A DNA stretch of 64,000 bases from Pseudoxanthobacter soli DSM 19599 (GTDB taxonomy: Bacteria > Pseudomonadota > Alphaproteobacteria > Rhizobiales > Segnochrobactraceae), in the NCBI RefSeq assembly GCF_900148505.1, contig NZ_FRXO01000001.1:744001-808000 (forward strand), given 5' to 3'. Both the position numbers and the translations under genes were made by a program. Position 1 is the stretch's first letter, and every line of letters starts with the position of its first letter. Below the pieces are notes generated by a model. The model made no database searches. It saw nothing but the letters and a program-made list of their open reading frames with translations, and was not told the origin of the DNA. Below are positions 8,657 to 16,941 of this stretch, piece after piece.

Positions 8657-10156
8657 TCACCTGAGCGACAGCCAGATCGTCTTGGTCTGGAGATATTGAT
8701 CCATCGCCTCGGTGCCGTTGTCGCGCGCCATGGAGCCGGAGCGTTTGTAGCCGCCGAACGGCGTCGTGACGTTGCCCTCGGTGAAGCCGTTGATCGCCAC
8801 CGTGCCGCACGGCAGCCGCTTCGCGAGGTGGAATGCCTTGTCGATATCGCGCGTGAAGATCGTCGCGTGCAGCCCGTAATCGGTGTCGCGGGCGATCGCC
8901 AGCGCCTCGTCGAGGCCGTCCGCCGGGATCACGCCGAGCACCGGCCCGAAGATTTCCTCCCGCGCGATGCGCATGGAAGGATCGACCTCGTCGAAGACCG
9001 TGGGATCGACGAAGGAACCCGGCAGGCCGGCGCTGGCGCCGCCGCCGGCAAGGACGCGGGCACCCTCGCCCTTGCCGACCTCGATATAGGACAGGACCCT
9101 CTCCTTGTGCTCGGTGCTTACCATCGCGCCGAGATCGGTGGCCGGATCGAGCGGATCGCCGACCACCAGCGCACGGGTTTTTTCCAGCACGCGGTCGAGG
9201 AAGGTGTCCTTCACCTTGCGGTCGACGATCTGGCGCATGTTGGCCGAACAGTTCTGCCCCCCGTTCCAGAAGGCGGCGCTGACGGCCGAGGACACCAGCG
9301 TGTCGTCGATGTCGGCATCGTCCAGCACGATCATCGGGCTCTTGCCGCCCATCTCCAGCCCGACCGGCTTGAGATTGCTCTCGCTCGCGTATCTGAGGAA
9401 ATAGGCGCCCACCTCGGTGGAGCCGGTGAACGACACCGCATCGATATCGGTGTGACGACCGATGGCCTGACCGGCGGTTTCGCCGAAGCCCGGCACGACG
9501 TTCAAGACACCCGGCGGCACGCCCGCTTCCAGGGCGAGTTCCGCAAGGCGCAAGGCGGACAGCGGCGTCTGCTCCGCCGGCTTCACCACCGCCGAACAGC
9601 CGACGGCGAGTGCCGGCGCCAGCTTCCACGCCGCCATCAGAAGCGGGAAATTCCACGGCAGCACCAGGCCGACGACGCCGATCGGCTCCTTGACCACCAT
9701 CGCCACCACCTTCTCGGCGGTCGGCGCGACCTTGCCGAAAGACTTGTCGGCGAGTTCGCCATACCACTGGAAGAAGGTCGGCACCTCGTGCCCGATCTCG
9801 TTGAGGCAGTCCTTGACGGTCTTGCCGCTGTCGAGGCTTTCCAGTACCGCGAGTTCCTCGGCGTTCGCCCGCACCAGATCGGCGAGCTTCAGCAGCACCG
9901 CCTTGCGTTCTTCCGGCGCGGCGCGCGACCAGTCACCGGCCTCGAACGAGCGGCGTGCCGCCTTGACGGCGCGCTCGACATCGGCCCCGTCGCAGGCCGC
10001 GACGGTGCCGAGCACCGCGCCGGTCGCCGGGTTGATGTTCTCGAATACCTCACCGGAGGCGGCGGCCGTCCATGCCCCGTCGATGAACGCCCGAGTCGGG
10101 ATGGCAAGGCGGCCGGCGACGGCACGGTACTCAGCGGCGGATTTGTAGGCGCTCAT
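8657..10156 (-). CDS. NAD(P)-dependent aldehyde dehydrogenase
   Basis: A 499-residue cytosolic ALDH that oxidises an aldehyde to the acid. The general base lies in LEMGGKSP (Glu268) and the nucleophile in GGQNCSA (Cys303). LPWNFP and the end motif FGGYKRSG are also present. The sequence is closest in feel to the PuuC/betaine-aldehyde group, but specificity cannot be read from motifs. ATG 10156 has a GGAGG Shine-Dalgarno sequence. It is the last gene of the leftward catabolic operon, 26 bp after the Ldh-type dehydrogenase, which suggests it removes an aldehyde formed by the DapA-like lyase or the dehydrogenase. Confidence 0.92.
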   Translation of the reverse strand: MSAYKSAAEYRAVAGRLAIPTRAFIDGAWTAAASGEVFENINPATGAVLGTVAACDGADVERAVKAARRSFEAGDWSRAAPEERKAVLLKLADLVRANAEELAVLESLDSGKTVKDCLNEIGHEVPTFFQWYGELADKSFGKVAPTAEKVVAMVVKEPIGVVGLVLPWNFPLLMAAWKLAPALAVGCSAVVKPAEQTPLSALRLAELALEAGVPPGVLNVVPGFGETAGQAIGRHTDIDAVSFTGSTEVGAYFLRYASESNLKPVGLEMGGKSPMIVLDDADIDDTLVSSAVSAAFWNGGQNCSANMRQIVDRKVKDTFLDRVLEKTRALVVGDPLDPATDLGAMVSTEHKERVLSYIEVGKGEGARVLAGGGASAGLPGSFVDPTVFDEVDPSMRIAREEIFGPVLGVIPADGLDEALAIARDTDYGLHATIFTRDIDKAFHLAKRLPCGTVAINGFTEGNVTTPFGGYKRSGSMARDNGTEAMDQYLQTKTIWLSLR

Positions 10157-10182
10157 GAACGTGGCCTCCGGGGTGTGTGCCG

Positions 10183-11235
10183 TCAGTCGGCGAGCGGAAC
10201 GAGCGCAGGCAGGGCGAACCGTGCGGCGAGCCAGGAGAGGTGTTCGGCGATGCCGTCGTGCAGCACCACGCCGTGGGCCAGCGCCTGCCGCTTGCGGCCG
10301 AGCGCCGCCTCTCCGGGAAGGCGCACGCGCGGCGCGCCCTCGGGCACGCGCGAGGCACGGCAGGCTTCCGCGAGCCAGCCGGTCTGGCGCGTGAAGCCGT
10401 CGAGCCCGCCGAATGCCGCCGGCGAGAGCGCCAGCACCAGCACGCCGGCTCCCCATTCGCGCGGCGCATCGGCACGACCGTAGCCGCCGAGGCCCTGCGT
10501 CATCGCCTCCACCATCAGCGACAGGCCATAGCCCTTGTGGCCGTGATCGAGCCCCCCGATGGGGAGGATGGAGCCACCAGCCTTGAAAGCGGCCGGATCG
10601 TCGGTGGTGTTGCCGTGGCTGTCCTTGATCCACGCGCCGGCAAGGCGCCCGCCGGCAGCCCCTACGCGGCCGCACATGGCGGCGGTCGTGATCGAGGTCG
10701 AGACGTCGATCAGGATCGGATCGGGTTCGGCCGGAATGCCGGCGGCGATGGGGTTCGGCGTCATCACCGGCGTGAGCCCGCCGAACGGGGCGACGTGGGC
10801 GTCGCTCGGGTCCGACGAATAGATTAGGACGAGCATCCCCGCCCGCGCGGGCGCTTCGAGGAAGGCGGCGAGGCAGGCGATGTGGTGGCTGCGCCGGACC
10901 GCGATCGCGCCCAAGCCGTACATCGCGGCGCGGCGGGTCGCCTCCTCCACCGCAAGCCGCGTCGTCCAGACGCCGGGCAGCCGCCGCGCATCCCAGGTCG
11001 CGACGGCGCCGTGATCGGCAACGACATCGGGCCAGCCTTTGCGCTCCATGGTTCCGTTGTCGAGTTCTTCGACATAGTCGGCGAGCAGGGCGAGCCCGTG
11101 GGTGGTGTGGCCGAGCAGGTCCGCCTCGACGAGGCCGGCCGCGACGGAGGCAGCCGGTTCAGCCGGGAGGCCGGCCTTCACCAGCACCGCCTCGGACAGC
11201 GCGACGAGGTCGGAATACGCAAAGCGTGGCGACAT
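10183..11235 (-). CDS. Ldh-family (malate/L-lactate dehydrogenase type 2) oxidoreductase
   Basis: A 350-residue member of the family that holds ureidoglycolate, sulfolactate, 2,3-diketo-gulonate and delta1-piperideine-2-carboxylate reductases. Visible family features are the LGHTTHGL substrate segment near residue 45, the catalytic-His region VRRSHHIACLA near 115, the TPNPIAAGIP strand, and the nucleotide-binding end GLDHGHKGYGLSLMVE. The ATG at 11235 with GAAGGA upstream is preferred over a GTG eight codons earlier that abuts the permease stop. It sits in an operon with UxaA-type and DapA-like enzymes, so it likely handles a 2-hydroxy or imino acid. Confidence 0.88.
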   Translation of the reverse strand: MSPRFAYSDLVALSEAVLVKAGLPAEPAASVAAGLVEADLLGHTTHGLALLADYVEELDNGTMERKGWPDVVADHGAVATWDARRLPGVWTTRLAVEEATRRAAMYGLGAIAVRRSHHIACLAAFLEAPARAGMLVLIYSSDPSDAHVAPFGGLTPVMTPNPIAAGIPAEPDPILIDVSTSITTAAMCGRVGAAGGRLAGAWIKDSHGNTTDDPAAFKAGGSILPIGGLDHGHKGYGLSLMVEAMTQGLGGYGRADAPREWGAGVLVLALSPAAFGGLDGFTRQTGWLAEACRASRVPEGAPRVRLPGEAALGRKRQALAHGVVLHDGIAEHLSWLAARFALPALVPLAD

Positions 11236-11259
11236 CGGACATCCTTCGGGAAAATGCAC

Positions 11260-12102
11260 TCAGTGACGGCGCAGGGTGATGTGCCAGGGAATGAGCAGCT
11301 TCTCGGCCAGCGAGACCGCGCCGAACAGCGCAAGCCCGAGCAGGGTCAGGAAGAAGATGCCGGCGAAGGCGAGATCGGGCCGCATGTTGCCGGTGGCGAT
11401 CTGGATGTAGAACCCGAGCCCCTGGTCGGAGCCCATAAACTCGGCGATGGTCGCGCCCACCGTCGCGTTCAGCGCGGCGTACTTGAAGCCGACGAAGCAC
11501 TGCGGCAGCGCCGCCGGCAGCCGCACCTTCCAGAACGTGCGCAGCGCGCCCGCGCCCGTCGAGCGGCAGAACCGTTCGAGTTCGTCGGACAGCGAACCGA
11601 AGGCGTGGATCGAGTTCAGCGCCACGGGGAAGAAGCACACCAGCACGACGATGATCACCTTCGGCAGCAGCCCGAAGCCGAGCCACGCGATGAACAAGGG
11701 CGCGAACGCGATCTTCGGCACCATCTCCAGGCTGACGAAGAACGGATAGACCGTGCGTCGCAGCATCGGCGAGAACGCGATGGCGAGCCCCATCGGCAGG
11801 CCGATGGCGAGCGCCAGCATGTAGCCGACCAGCGTCTCGCCCGCCGTGACGAAGGTGTATTGGATGAGGCGGGGAATGTCGGCCCAGCCGCGGGTGACGA
11901 TGTCGGAAGGCGTGGGCAGGATATAGCCCGGCACGCCGAACAGCCGCACCCCGTATTCCCAGGCGAGGAAGAAGGCGACGAAGAACGCGAGGAACGGCCA
12001 CGAATGCGCCACGGCCGCAAGCAGCCGGCCGCCGATCGCATCGGACAGGCGGGCGAAACGGCCAGGGCCGGACGGCCCGCGTGAGGGGTCAGAGGACGCC
12101 AT
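11260..12102 (-). CDS. ABC transporter permease (SsuC/TauC-like)
   Basis: A 280-residue inner-membrane protein with about six hydrophobic segments, starting after a basic leader (PFLAFFVAFFLAWEY near residue 40). The binding-protein-dependent transport signature appears as the EAA-like loop following DELERFCRSTGAGA. The family pairs with the ATPase just upstream and the NMT1-type binding protein, as in taurine, alkanesulfonate, nitrate and thiamine-precursor importers. ATG 12102 overlaps the ATPase stop by 14 nt, which suggests translational coupling; an extended start at 12135 would overlap more. Substrate unknown. Confidence 0.9.
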   Translation of the reverse strand: MASSDPSRGPSGPGRFARLSDAIGGRLLAAVAHSWPFLAFFVAFFLAWEYGVRLFGVPGYILPTPSDIVTRGWADIPRLIQYTFVTAGETLVGYMLALAIGLPMGLAIAFSPMLRRTVYPFFVSLEMVPKIAFAPLFIAWLGFGLLPKVIIVVLVCFFPVALNSIHAFGSLSDELERFCRSTGAGALRTFWKVRLPAALPQCFVGFKYAALNATVGATIAEFMGSDQGLGFYIQIATGNMRPDLAFAGIFFLTLLGLALFGAVSLAEKLLIPWHITLRRH

Positions 12103-12856
12103 AGTCACGGAAAATCCCCTGAATGTCGTGGACATAGCCGGTGAATGCCGGGCTCGCCTTCACGTCCATGTCGCGCGGCCACGGCAGGTCGATCTCGATC
12201 ACGCGCTCGATCCGCCCCGGGCGCGGAGTGACGACGCACACGACCGAGGAAAGCTGCACGGCCTCCTCGATGGAGTGGGTGACGAAAACCACCGTCGGCC
12301 GGCTCTTCATCCAGAGCGATTGCAGGTCGCCACGGATGCTTTCACGGGTCATGGCGTCGAGCTTGCCGAGCGGCTCGTCGAACAGCAGCGTTTCCGGTTC
12401 ATGCACCAGCGCCTGGCAGAAGGCGGCGCGCTGCTGCATTCCGCCGGAGAGTTCGTAGGGATGGCGGCCCGCGAAGCCTTCGAGCTTCACCGACCGCAAC
12501 AGCTCGGCGATGCGTCCGGCATGGGCTTTCGGATCGAGCCCGCGCATCTCCAGCTGCAGGGCGACATTGCCGGCCACCGTGCGCCACGGCACCAGCGTGT
12601 TGTCCTGGAACATGATGCCGATATCGGTGCGGGGCCGGTTGACACGCTCGCCGTCGAAGCAAACCTCGCCGGCGGTGGGCTCCAGCAGGCCCGCGATCAT
12701 CAGCATCAGGGTCGACTTCCCGCAGCCCGACGGGCCGAGCAGGGAGACGAAGCTGCCCGCCTCCACGGTGAGATCGACGGGCCCGAAGGCGTGCACCGCC
12801 TTGTCGCCCGCGCCGAAGGTCTTGGTCAGGGACCTGATTTCGATTGTCGCGCCCAT
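12089..12856 (-). CDS. ABC transporter ATP-binding protein (SsuB/TauB-like)
   Basis: A 255-residue ATPase with every core motif: Walker A GPSGCGKST near residue 40, Q-loop MFQDNTLVPW, signature LSGGMQQRAAF, Walker B ETLLFDEPLGKLD and switch His in VTHSIEEA. It powers import by the adjacent permease. It lies about 215 bp after the binding-protein gene, and that spacer is filled partly by a 14-bp tandem repeat. No extra regulatory domain is visible. Confidence 0.95.
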   Translation of the reverse strand: MGATIEIRSLTKTFGAGDKAVHAFGPVDLTVEAGSFVSLLGPSGCGKSTLMLMIAGLLEPTAGEVCFDGERVNRPRTDIGIMFQDNTLVPWRTVAGNVALQLEMRGLDPKAHAGRIAELLRSVKLEGFAGRHPYELSGGMQQRAAFCQALVHEPETLLFDEPLGKLDAMTRESIRGDLQSLWMKSRPTVVFVTHSIEEAVQLSSVVCVVTPRPGRIERVIEIDLPWPRDMDVKASPAFTGYVHDIQGIFRDYGVL

Positions 12857-12984
12857 CGCGCCGGCACCTCGTCTTCGGGAAGGATCGGCCGGCGCAAGCC
12901 CGGACGACCGTCTGGCCTCACCCCCGGCGCGCGGACGGCATCGCCCATGCGCGCCGGGGTTCCTCGTTCGGCCCGGCTATGCGC

Positions 12985-13084
12985 GGTTCACTTGCACAGG
13001 TTCACTTGCGCGCGGTTCACTTGGGCAGGTTCACTTGGGCAGGTTCACTTGGGCAGGTTCACTTGGGCAGGTTCACTTGGGCAG
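12985..13084. repeat. Seven 14-bp tandem copies at the 3' end of the binding-protein gene
   Basis: The + strand unit is GGTTCACTTGGGCA, with starts at 12985, 12999, 13014, 13028, 13042, 13056 and 13070. The first two or three copies are diverged and the rest are identical. The last copy covers the final codons (LPK) and stop of the substrate-binding protein, so the array looks like an outward duplication of that gene's 3' end. The unit length is not a multiple of three, but the first stop met on the coding strand is unchanged by extra copies downstream. Confidence 0.92.
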
Positions 13085-14110
13085 GAACTCGTTGGTGTAG
13101 AAGTAGGTGGGCGGTTCGGTGGTCTCGAGGCCGTTATACTTCTTCATCAGGTCGATCATCTCGGCCCAGTCCTGCGGCACGTTGAGCGACATCACCTTGG
13201 CCGTGTTCGCCTTGGAATAAAGCACGTCGAGCGTGACCTTCTGCACCTCGGCCGCCTGCTGCTTGCCGGCGTCCTCGTTCATGGTGCCGCCGACGATGTC
13301 GCCGAGCGCGTCGATCGCGGCCTTCGGGTCGGCCTCGGCCGCCTTGTAGGACTTGACGGTGGCGGCCATGAAGCGACGCACGAGATCGGGATCCTTGGCA
13401 ACAGTCTCGCGGTTGGCGACGATGCAGTAGCCGACCTGGTTCACGCCGAAATCGGAATAGGGAAACGTGATCGGGGCGGCGCCGCCGGCGGCCTTGATCT
13501 CGGCCGGCTTGTCGTCGAGACCGCCGAGCAGGCCGACGGTGCCGCCCGCACCCTGCAGATAGCTCGACACCAGAGCGCCGTCCGGCACCGTGATGAGGCC
13601 GACATCGCCTTCGGCGAGACCCGCGTTCTTCAGGACGAGGGGAAAGAAGGTGTTCACGCCGGCATTGGCGGTCGTCAGCAGCTTCTTGCCCTTGAGATCG
13701 GCGATGGTCTTCACGCCCGCGTCCGGACGCACGATCACGGCCTCGGTTCCCATGGCATCGATGACGCCGACCGAGATCAGCGGCGCGCCTTTGGCCACGA
13801 GGTTCACCATGGCTGCGCAGGAACCGTAGGAGAAGGTGGAATCGCCGTTGGCGACGAGACGATGGGCCGAACCCGAGCCGTTGCCGGAGCGGATGTCGAG
13901 ATTGATGCCCTCGTCCTTGAAATAACCCCGGTCCTTGCCGAGGGCGAAAGCGGCGTGCGAGCCGTACCACATCCAGTTGAGGCGCAGGCGCACGTCGTCG
14001 AGGGCCTTGGCCTGGCCGGCGGCGAGGAAGCTTGCGCCGATCAGCACGGCGGTCGCGAGTGTCTTTCCGAACGAACCCTTTGTCTTTCCGAACGAACCCT
14101 TGAGCTTCAT
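13073..14110 (-). CDS. ABC transporter substrate-binding protein, NMT1/THI5-like
   Basis: A 345-residue periplasmic binding protein. It has a basic N-terminus and a signal peptide ending near AAGQAKA (residue 35). The NMT1-type start is LRLNWMWYGSHAAFALGKDRGYF, read in two halves as LRLNWMWYGSHAAF and ALGKDRGYFKDEGI. Related proteins bind thiamine precursors, alkanesulfonates or aromatic and amino acids; here the ligand is unknown. ATG 14110 gives the complete signal peptide. The N-terminus contains an exact tandem duplication (KGSFGKT twice), and the stop lies in a 14-bp tandem repeat. It is the fourth gene of the operon, after the UxaA-type genes. Confidence 0.88.
   Translation of the reverse strand: MKLKGSFGKTKGSFGKTLATAVLIGASFLAAGQAKALDDVRLRLNWMWYGSHAAFALGKDRGYFKDEGINLDIRSGNGSGSAHRLVANGDSTFSYGSCAAMVNLVAKGAPLISVGVIDAMGTEAVIVRPDAGVKTIADLKGKKLLTTANAGVNTFFPLVLKNAGLAEGDVGLITVPDGALVSSYLQGAGGTVGLLGGLDDKPAEIKAAGGAAPITFPYSDFGVNQVGYCIVANRETVAKDPDLVRRFMAATVKSYKAAEADPKAAIDALGDIVGGTMNEDAGKQQAAEVQKVTLDVLYSKANTAKVMSLNVPQDWAEMIDLMKKYNGLETTEPPTYFYTNEFLPK
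14060..14101. repeat. Perfect 21-bp direct duplication within the signal-peptide region
   Basis: Two identical adjacent 21-bp copies encode KGSFGKT-KGSFGKT at residues 4-17 of the binding protein. The duplication is in frame and lengthens the basic N-region of the signal peptide by seven residues. Confidence 0.9.
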
Positions 14111-14150
14111 GTCGATCCCTCTGGTTTTTGTGGGTGGCGATGCGTTGCGT

Positions 14151-15374
14151 TCAGCCGGCGAGACAGGCCGGACCGAGCGGTTCGTAGGTCTTGTAGGAAA
14201 GGACGAATTCCTGGTGGCCCAGCGCCTCGGAGCGCGTCGGCGTGCCGGAGGCGGCGGCGATGACCGCTTCGACCAAGCGACGGCCGACGTCGGCCACGCT
14301 CTCGACACCGTCGGCGATGGTGCCGCCGTTCACGTCCATGTCGTCTTCCATGCGGCGGAAGACACGCGAATTGGAGACGCCCTTGATGACCGGCGCCACC
14401 GCCTGCCCGACCACCGAGCCGGCGCCGGTCGTGAACAGGATCAGGTGGCAGCCGCTCGCCACCATCTCGGTGATGGTCTGGGTGTCGTTGATGTTGGGAA
14501 TGCCGTAGCGGACCGGCCCGTCATTGACGGTGTCCATCAGGTAGAGCCCCGGTGCCGTCGGGCGGTCCCCCGGCTTCAGCAGGCCGCTGATCGGGCGGGA
14601 GCCGCTCTTCGCATAGGCGCCGAGCGACTTCTCCTCCAGCGTCGAGAGGCCGTACTTGATGTTGCCACCGCCGAAGCTGCCGTGGCCGAGCGCCCGATAG
14701 TACACATCCGCCTTGCGGACCGCCTGGCGGAGTGCATCCGCGAGGTCGACTGTCACCGCGCGCGCGGCCATGTGCTCCTCGCAGCCGAGCAGTTCGCAGG
14801 TCTCCTCGAACATCACCGTGGCGCCGGCATCGACGAGGCGGTCGCTGGCGTTGCCGACCGCCGGATTGATGGTGACGCCCGACAGGCCGTCGGACCCGCC
14901 GCACTTGGTGCCGACGACGAGATTGCCGAGGCCGATCGGCTCGGTCGGCGCGGCGCGAAGGCCGGGCAGCGTCGCTTCGATCCATTCACGGCCGCGCGCC
15001 ACCGTGGCCCTGGTGCCGCCGCAGGCCTGGATGGTGATGAGTTCCACCGGCCGCCCGCTGGCGGCGATTGCATCCCTCAGCCGCGCGCGCTGGAACTCCT
15101 CGCAGCCGAGCGAGACCAGCAGCACCGCCCCCACATTCGGGTGGGTGGAGAGGTCCTCCATCATCCGCTGGGCGTAGTCGCTCGGATAGCAGCCCGGGAA
15201 GCCGATGAGCTGGACGCCGGCCTCCTGATAGGGCGCGGCGACGGCGCGGGCGACATGGTGGGCGCACTCGACCAGATAGGCGACGAGCAGGTAATTGCGG
15301 ATGCCGTGCCGCCCGTCGGCGCGCGGATAGCCGCGCATCCCGGTGGTGTCGAATGCGGCGATGCCCTCACTCAT
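14151..15374 (-). CDS. UxaA-family hydro-lyase, large subunit (altronate/galactarate dehydratase or sulfolactate sulfo-lyase type)
   Basis: 407 residues covering the catalytic part of the UxaA/GarD/SuyB family. Recognisable stretches are GYPRADGRHGIRNYLL at the start, GCYPSDYAQRMM, QACGGTRATVARG, VGTKCGGSDGLSGVTINP and FEETCELLGCEEH, with conserved cysteines of the metal site. The reaction is probably loss of water (or sulfite) from a hydroxylated acid. The SAF-domain small subunit is a separate gene just upstream and overlaps by 8 nt, the arrangement seen in split enzymes such as SuyAB. Substrate not determinable. Confidence 0.85.
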   Translation of the reverse strand: MSEGIAAFDTTGMRGYPRADGRHGIRNYLLVAYLVECAHHVARAVAAPYQEAGVQLIGFPGCYPSDYAQRMMEDLSTHPNVGAVLLVSLGCEEFQRARLRDAIAASGRPVELITIQACGGTRATVARGREWIEATLPGLRAAPTEPIGLGNLVVGTKCGGSDGLSGVTINPAVGNASDRLVDAGATVMFEETCELLGCEEHMAARAVTVDLADALRQAVRKADVYYRALGHGSFGGGNIKYGLSTLEEKSLGAYAKSGSRPISGLLKPGDRPTAPGLYLMDTVNDGPVRYGIPNINDTQTITEMVASGCHLILFTTGAGSVVGQAVAPVIKGVSNSRVFRRMEDDMDVNGGTIADGVESVADVGRRLVEAVIAAASGTPTRSEALGHQEFVLSYKTYEPLGPACLAG

Positions 15375-15696
15375 AATGGTCCTCGTCATTGTCGAGATAC
15401 CGGCTGGCGACGTTGTGGATGTGGACGAGATGGCCGGCGGCGATGTCGGCGCGTGCCACACCGACCGCCATGCCGTAGCGCACGATGTCGCTGCCGGCGG
15501 CGATCGGGCGGAGCGCGATCTTGTGGCCCTGCGGGATCGCCTCGGCGGCGCTGAGCGACCGCCCGTCGAGGCTTGTCGCGTCCGCGCCCGCCGCGATGTC
15601 CGTCAGCGCGATGCCGACATTGTCGCCGGCGCCCAGCACCACCATGGAGGCGGGTGGGTGCTTCTTCGTCCGTGGCGTCCGGCCCGCGTCGCTCAT
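15367..15696 (-). CDS. SAF-domain small subunit of UxaA-type hydro-lyase
   Basis: A 109-residue protein with a SAF domain: VVLGAGDNVGIAL, PQGHKIALRPIAAGSDIVRYG, and the ending AGHLVHIHNVASRYLDNDEDHYE, seen here as HIHNVASRY plus an acidic tail. It corresponds to the N-terminal part of altronate/galactarate dehydratase and to SuyA. It overlaps the large-subunit gene, so the two are probably made as a stoichiometric complex. ATG 15696 is 13 bp from the stop of the preceding DapA-like gene. Confidence 0.87.
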   Translation of the reverse strand: MSDAGRTPRTKKHPPASMVVLGAGDNVGIALTDIAAGADATSLDGRSLSAAEAIPQGHKIALRPIAAGSDIVRYGMAVGVARADIAAGHLVHIHNVASRYLDNDEDHYE

Positions 15697-15709
15697 CGCC
15701 CCGCCCGCC

Positions 15710-16708
15710 TCATTCCGCCACGAGATTGGGCGTGCCGATGCCGCGCAGCATGGCGAGGGTCGCGGCGCGGTAGCGTTCGCGCACATCGCGGGTCGGCGGG
15801 CGGCAGCGGCTGGACGGCAGGCCGACGAGTTCCATGCACAGCTTGTCGAGATAGCCGTCGCCGCTGGTGAAATCGCGCTCGATCTCGACCCACAGCTTGT
15901 AGAACGGCATGGCCTCGTCGACGAGCATGCGTGCGACTTCGGCATAGTTCGCGGCGCCGATCTCGCGCACGAGCTTCAGCCCCCATTCCGGCCAGAAATT
16001 GCAGAGGTGGACTTCGAAGGCGCGCGCGCCGAGCGCGGGCATGGCGCTGAAGGCGAAGAACAGGTTGTTGTCGATGATGGTGAAGCGCCGAGAGAAATGC
16101 GCCGCCACGCTCTCGAATTCCATGGCGTCGGTGCGCGGCGTCGCCCACTTGAGACCGACGACATTGGGGATTTCCGCCAGCCGCTCCACCATGCGGAACG
16201 AGATGTTCGTTGTGTTCCAGAAGGTGTTGTAGATGATGATGCCGATCTCGGGCGCCGCGGCGGCAGCGGCGCGGACGAACTCCTCGAAGTCGGCCTCGGT
16301 GTGACTGAAATAGAACGGGCACGACACCTGGATGAAGTCGGCGCCGATCTCCTGCGCGGCGCGGGCAAGACGCACGAGTTCGAGCGTGCTCGTCGTCTGC
16401 GCGCCCATCGCCACGGGCACGCGGCCGCCGACCTCGTCGATGACGACCTGCGCGACGCGCACGCGCTCGTCGAAGGTCATGGTGGAGAAGTCGCCCGCGG
16501 CGCCACCCGCGAGGAACACCGCGGTCTCGGCCGTCAGCCCGCCATCGAGGAGGAAGCGCACATAGGTGCGCAGCACCGCCTCGTCGACGGGAAAGCCGTC
16601 CTCGTCGCGAAACGGCGTCGGCACGGTGACATAGCACCCTTCGAGCTTCTTCCTGAGGATTTCCGTCTGCACGTAAGCACTCCGCCACTCGCCGCACACG
16701 CGCGCCAT
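15710..16708 (-). CDS. DapA-family (dihydrodipicolinate synthase/N-acetylneuraminate lyase) enzyme
   Basis: 332 residues with a TIM-barrel Schiff-base aldolase pattern. The N-terminal loop is YVTVPTPFRDEDG, the GGAAGDFSTMT loop follows near residue 68, the tyrosine sits in IIIYNTFWN, and the Schiff-base lysine is in NVVGLKWATP. Family reactions include aldol cleavage and dehydration/decarboxylation of keto-deoxy acids. First gene of the leftward operon. An in-frame GTG at 16672 could be the real start, since homology begins near residue 15 and no strong ribosome-binding site precedes 16708. With UxaA-type and ALDH neighbours, a sugar-acid or hydroxy-amino-acid route is plausible. Confidence 0.85.
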   Translation of the reverse strand: MARVCGEWRSAYVQTEILRKKLEGCYVTVPTPFRDEDGFPVDEAVLRTYVRFLLDGGLTAETAVFLAGGAAGDFSTMTFDERVRVAQVVIDEVGGRVPVAMGAQTTSTLELVRLARAAQEIGADFIQVSCPFYFSHTEADFEEFVRAAAAAAPEIGIIIYNTFWNTTNISFRMVERLAEIPNVVGLKWATPRTDAMEFESVAAHFSRRFTIIDNNLFFAFSAMPALGARAFEVHLCNFWPEWGLKLVREIGAANYAEVARMLVDEAMPFYKLWVEIERDFTSGDGYLDKLCMELVGLPSSRCRPPTRDVRERYRAATLAMLRGIGTPNLVAE

Positions 16709-16941
16709 CCCGCGCCCACGGCCAGGCGGCCGAAGACGTTCACGGACGAACCCGTCGCGTGGCTACCAGATTGTCATGTCAGGGAGTTTCGCGGCGCCGC
16801 AGGTCCTTGCCGGCGGCCCGCCGAAACATTCCGTGACCCAATAGTGACGGCAAAACCGCGAATGAATTGACAGATTTGGACTGATTGTTGATCTTTTCGG
16901 CCACACCACCGCACCCACGCCACGCATCGACGGGACGGCCC
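16709..16941. promoter_or_regulatory. Divergent promoter region between catabolic operon and its likely regulator
   Basis: About 230 bp separate the two divergent starts. Two GTGAC words at 16833-16837 and 16844-16848 are 11 bp apart, a spacing typical of direct half-sites for AraC-type activators. A TTGACA box at 16867-16872 could be a -35 element of the rightward regulator, but the matching -10 is poor. Local composition is AT-richer than the flanks. Confidence 0.4.

Noticed and set aside
12985-13084. Tandem array considered as a CRISPR
   Set aside because: Units are 14 bp with no spacers and are copied from the end of the neighbouring gene.
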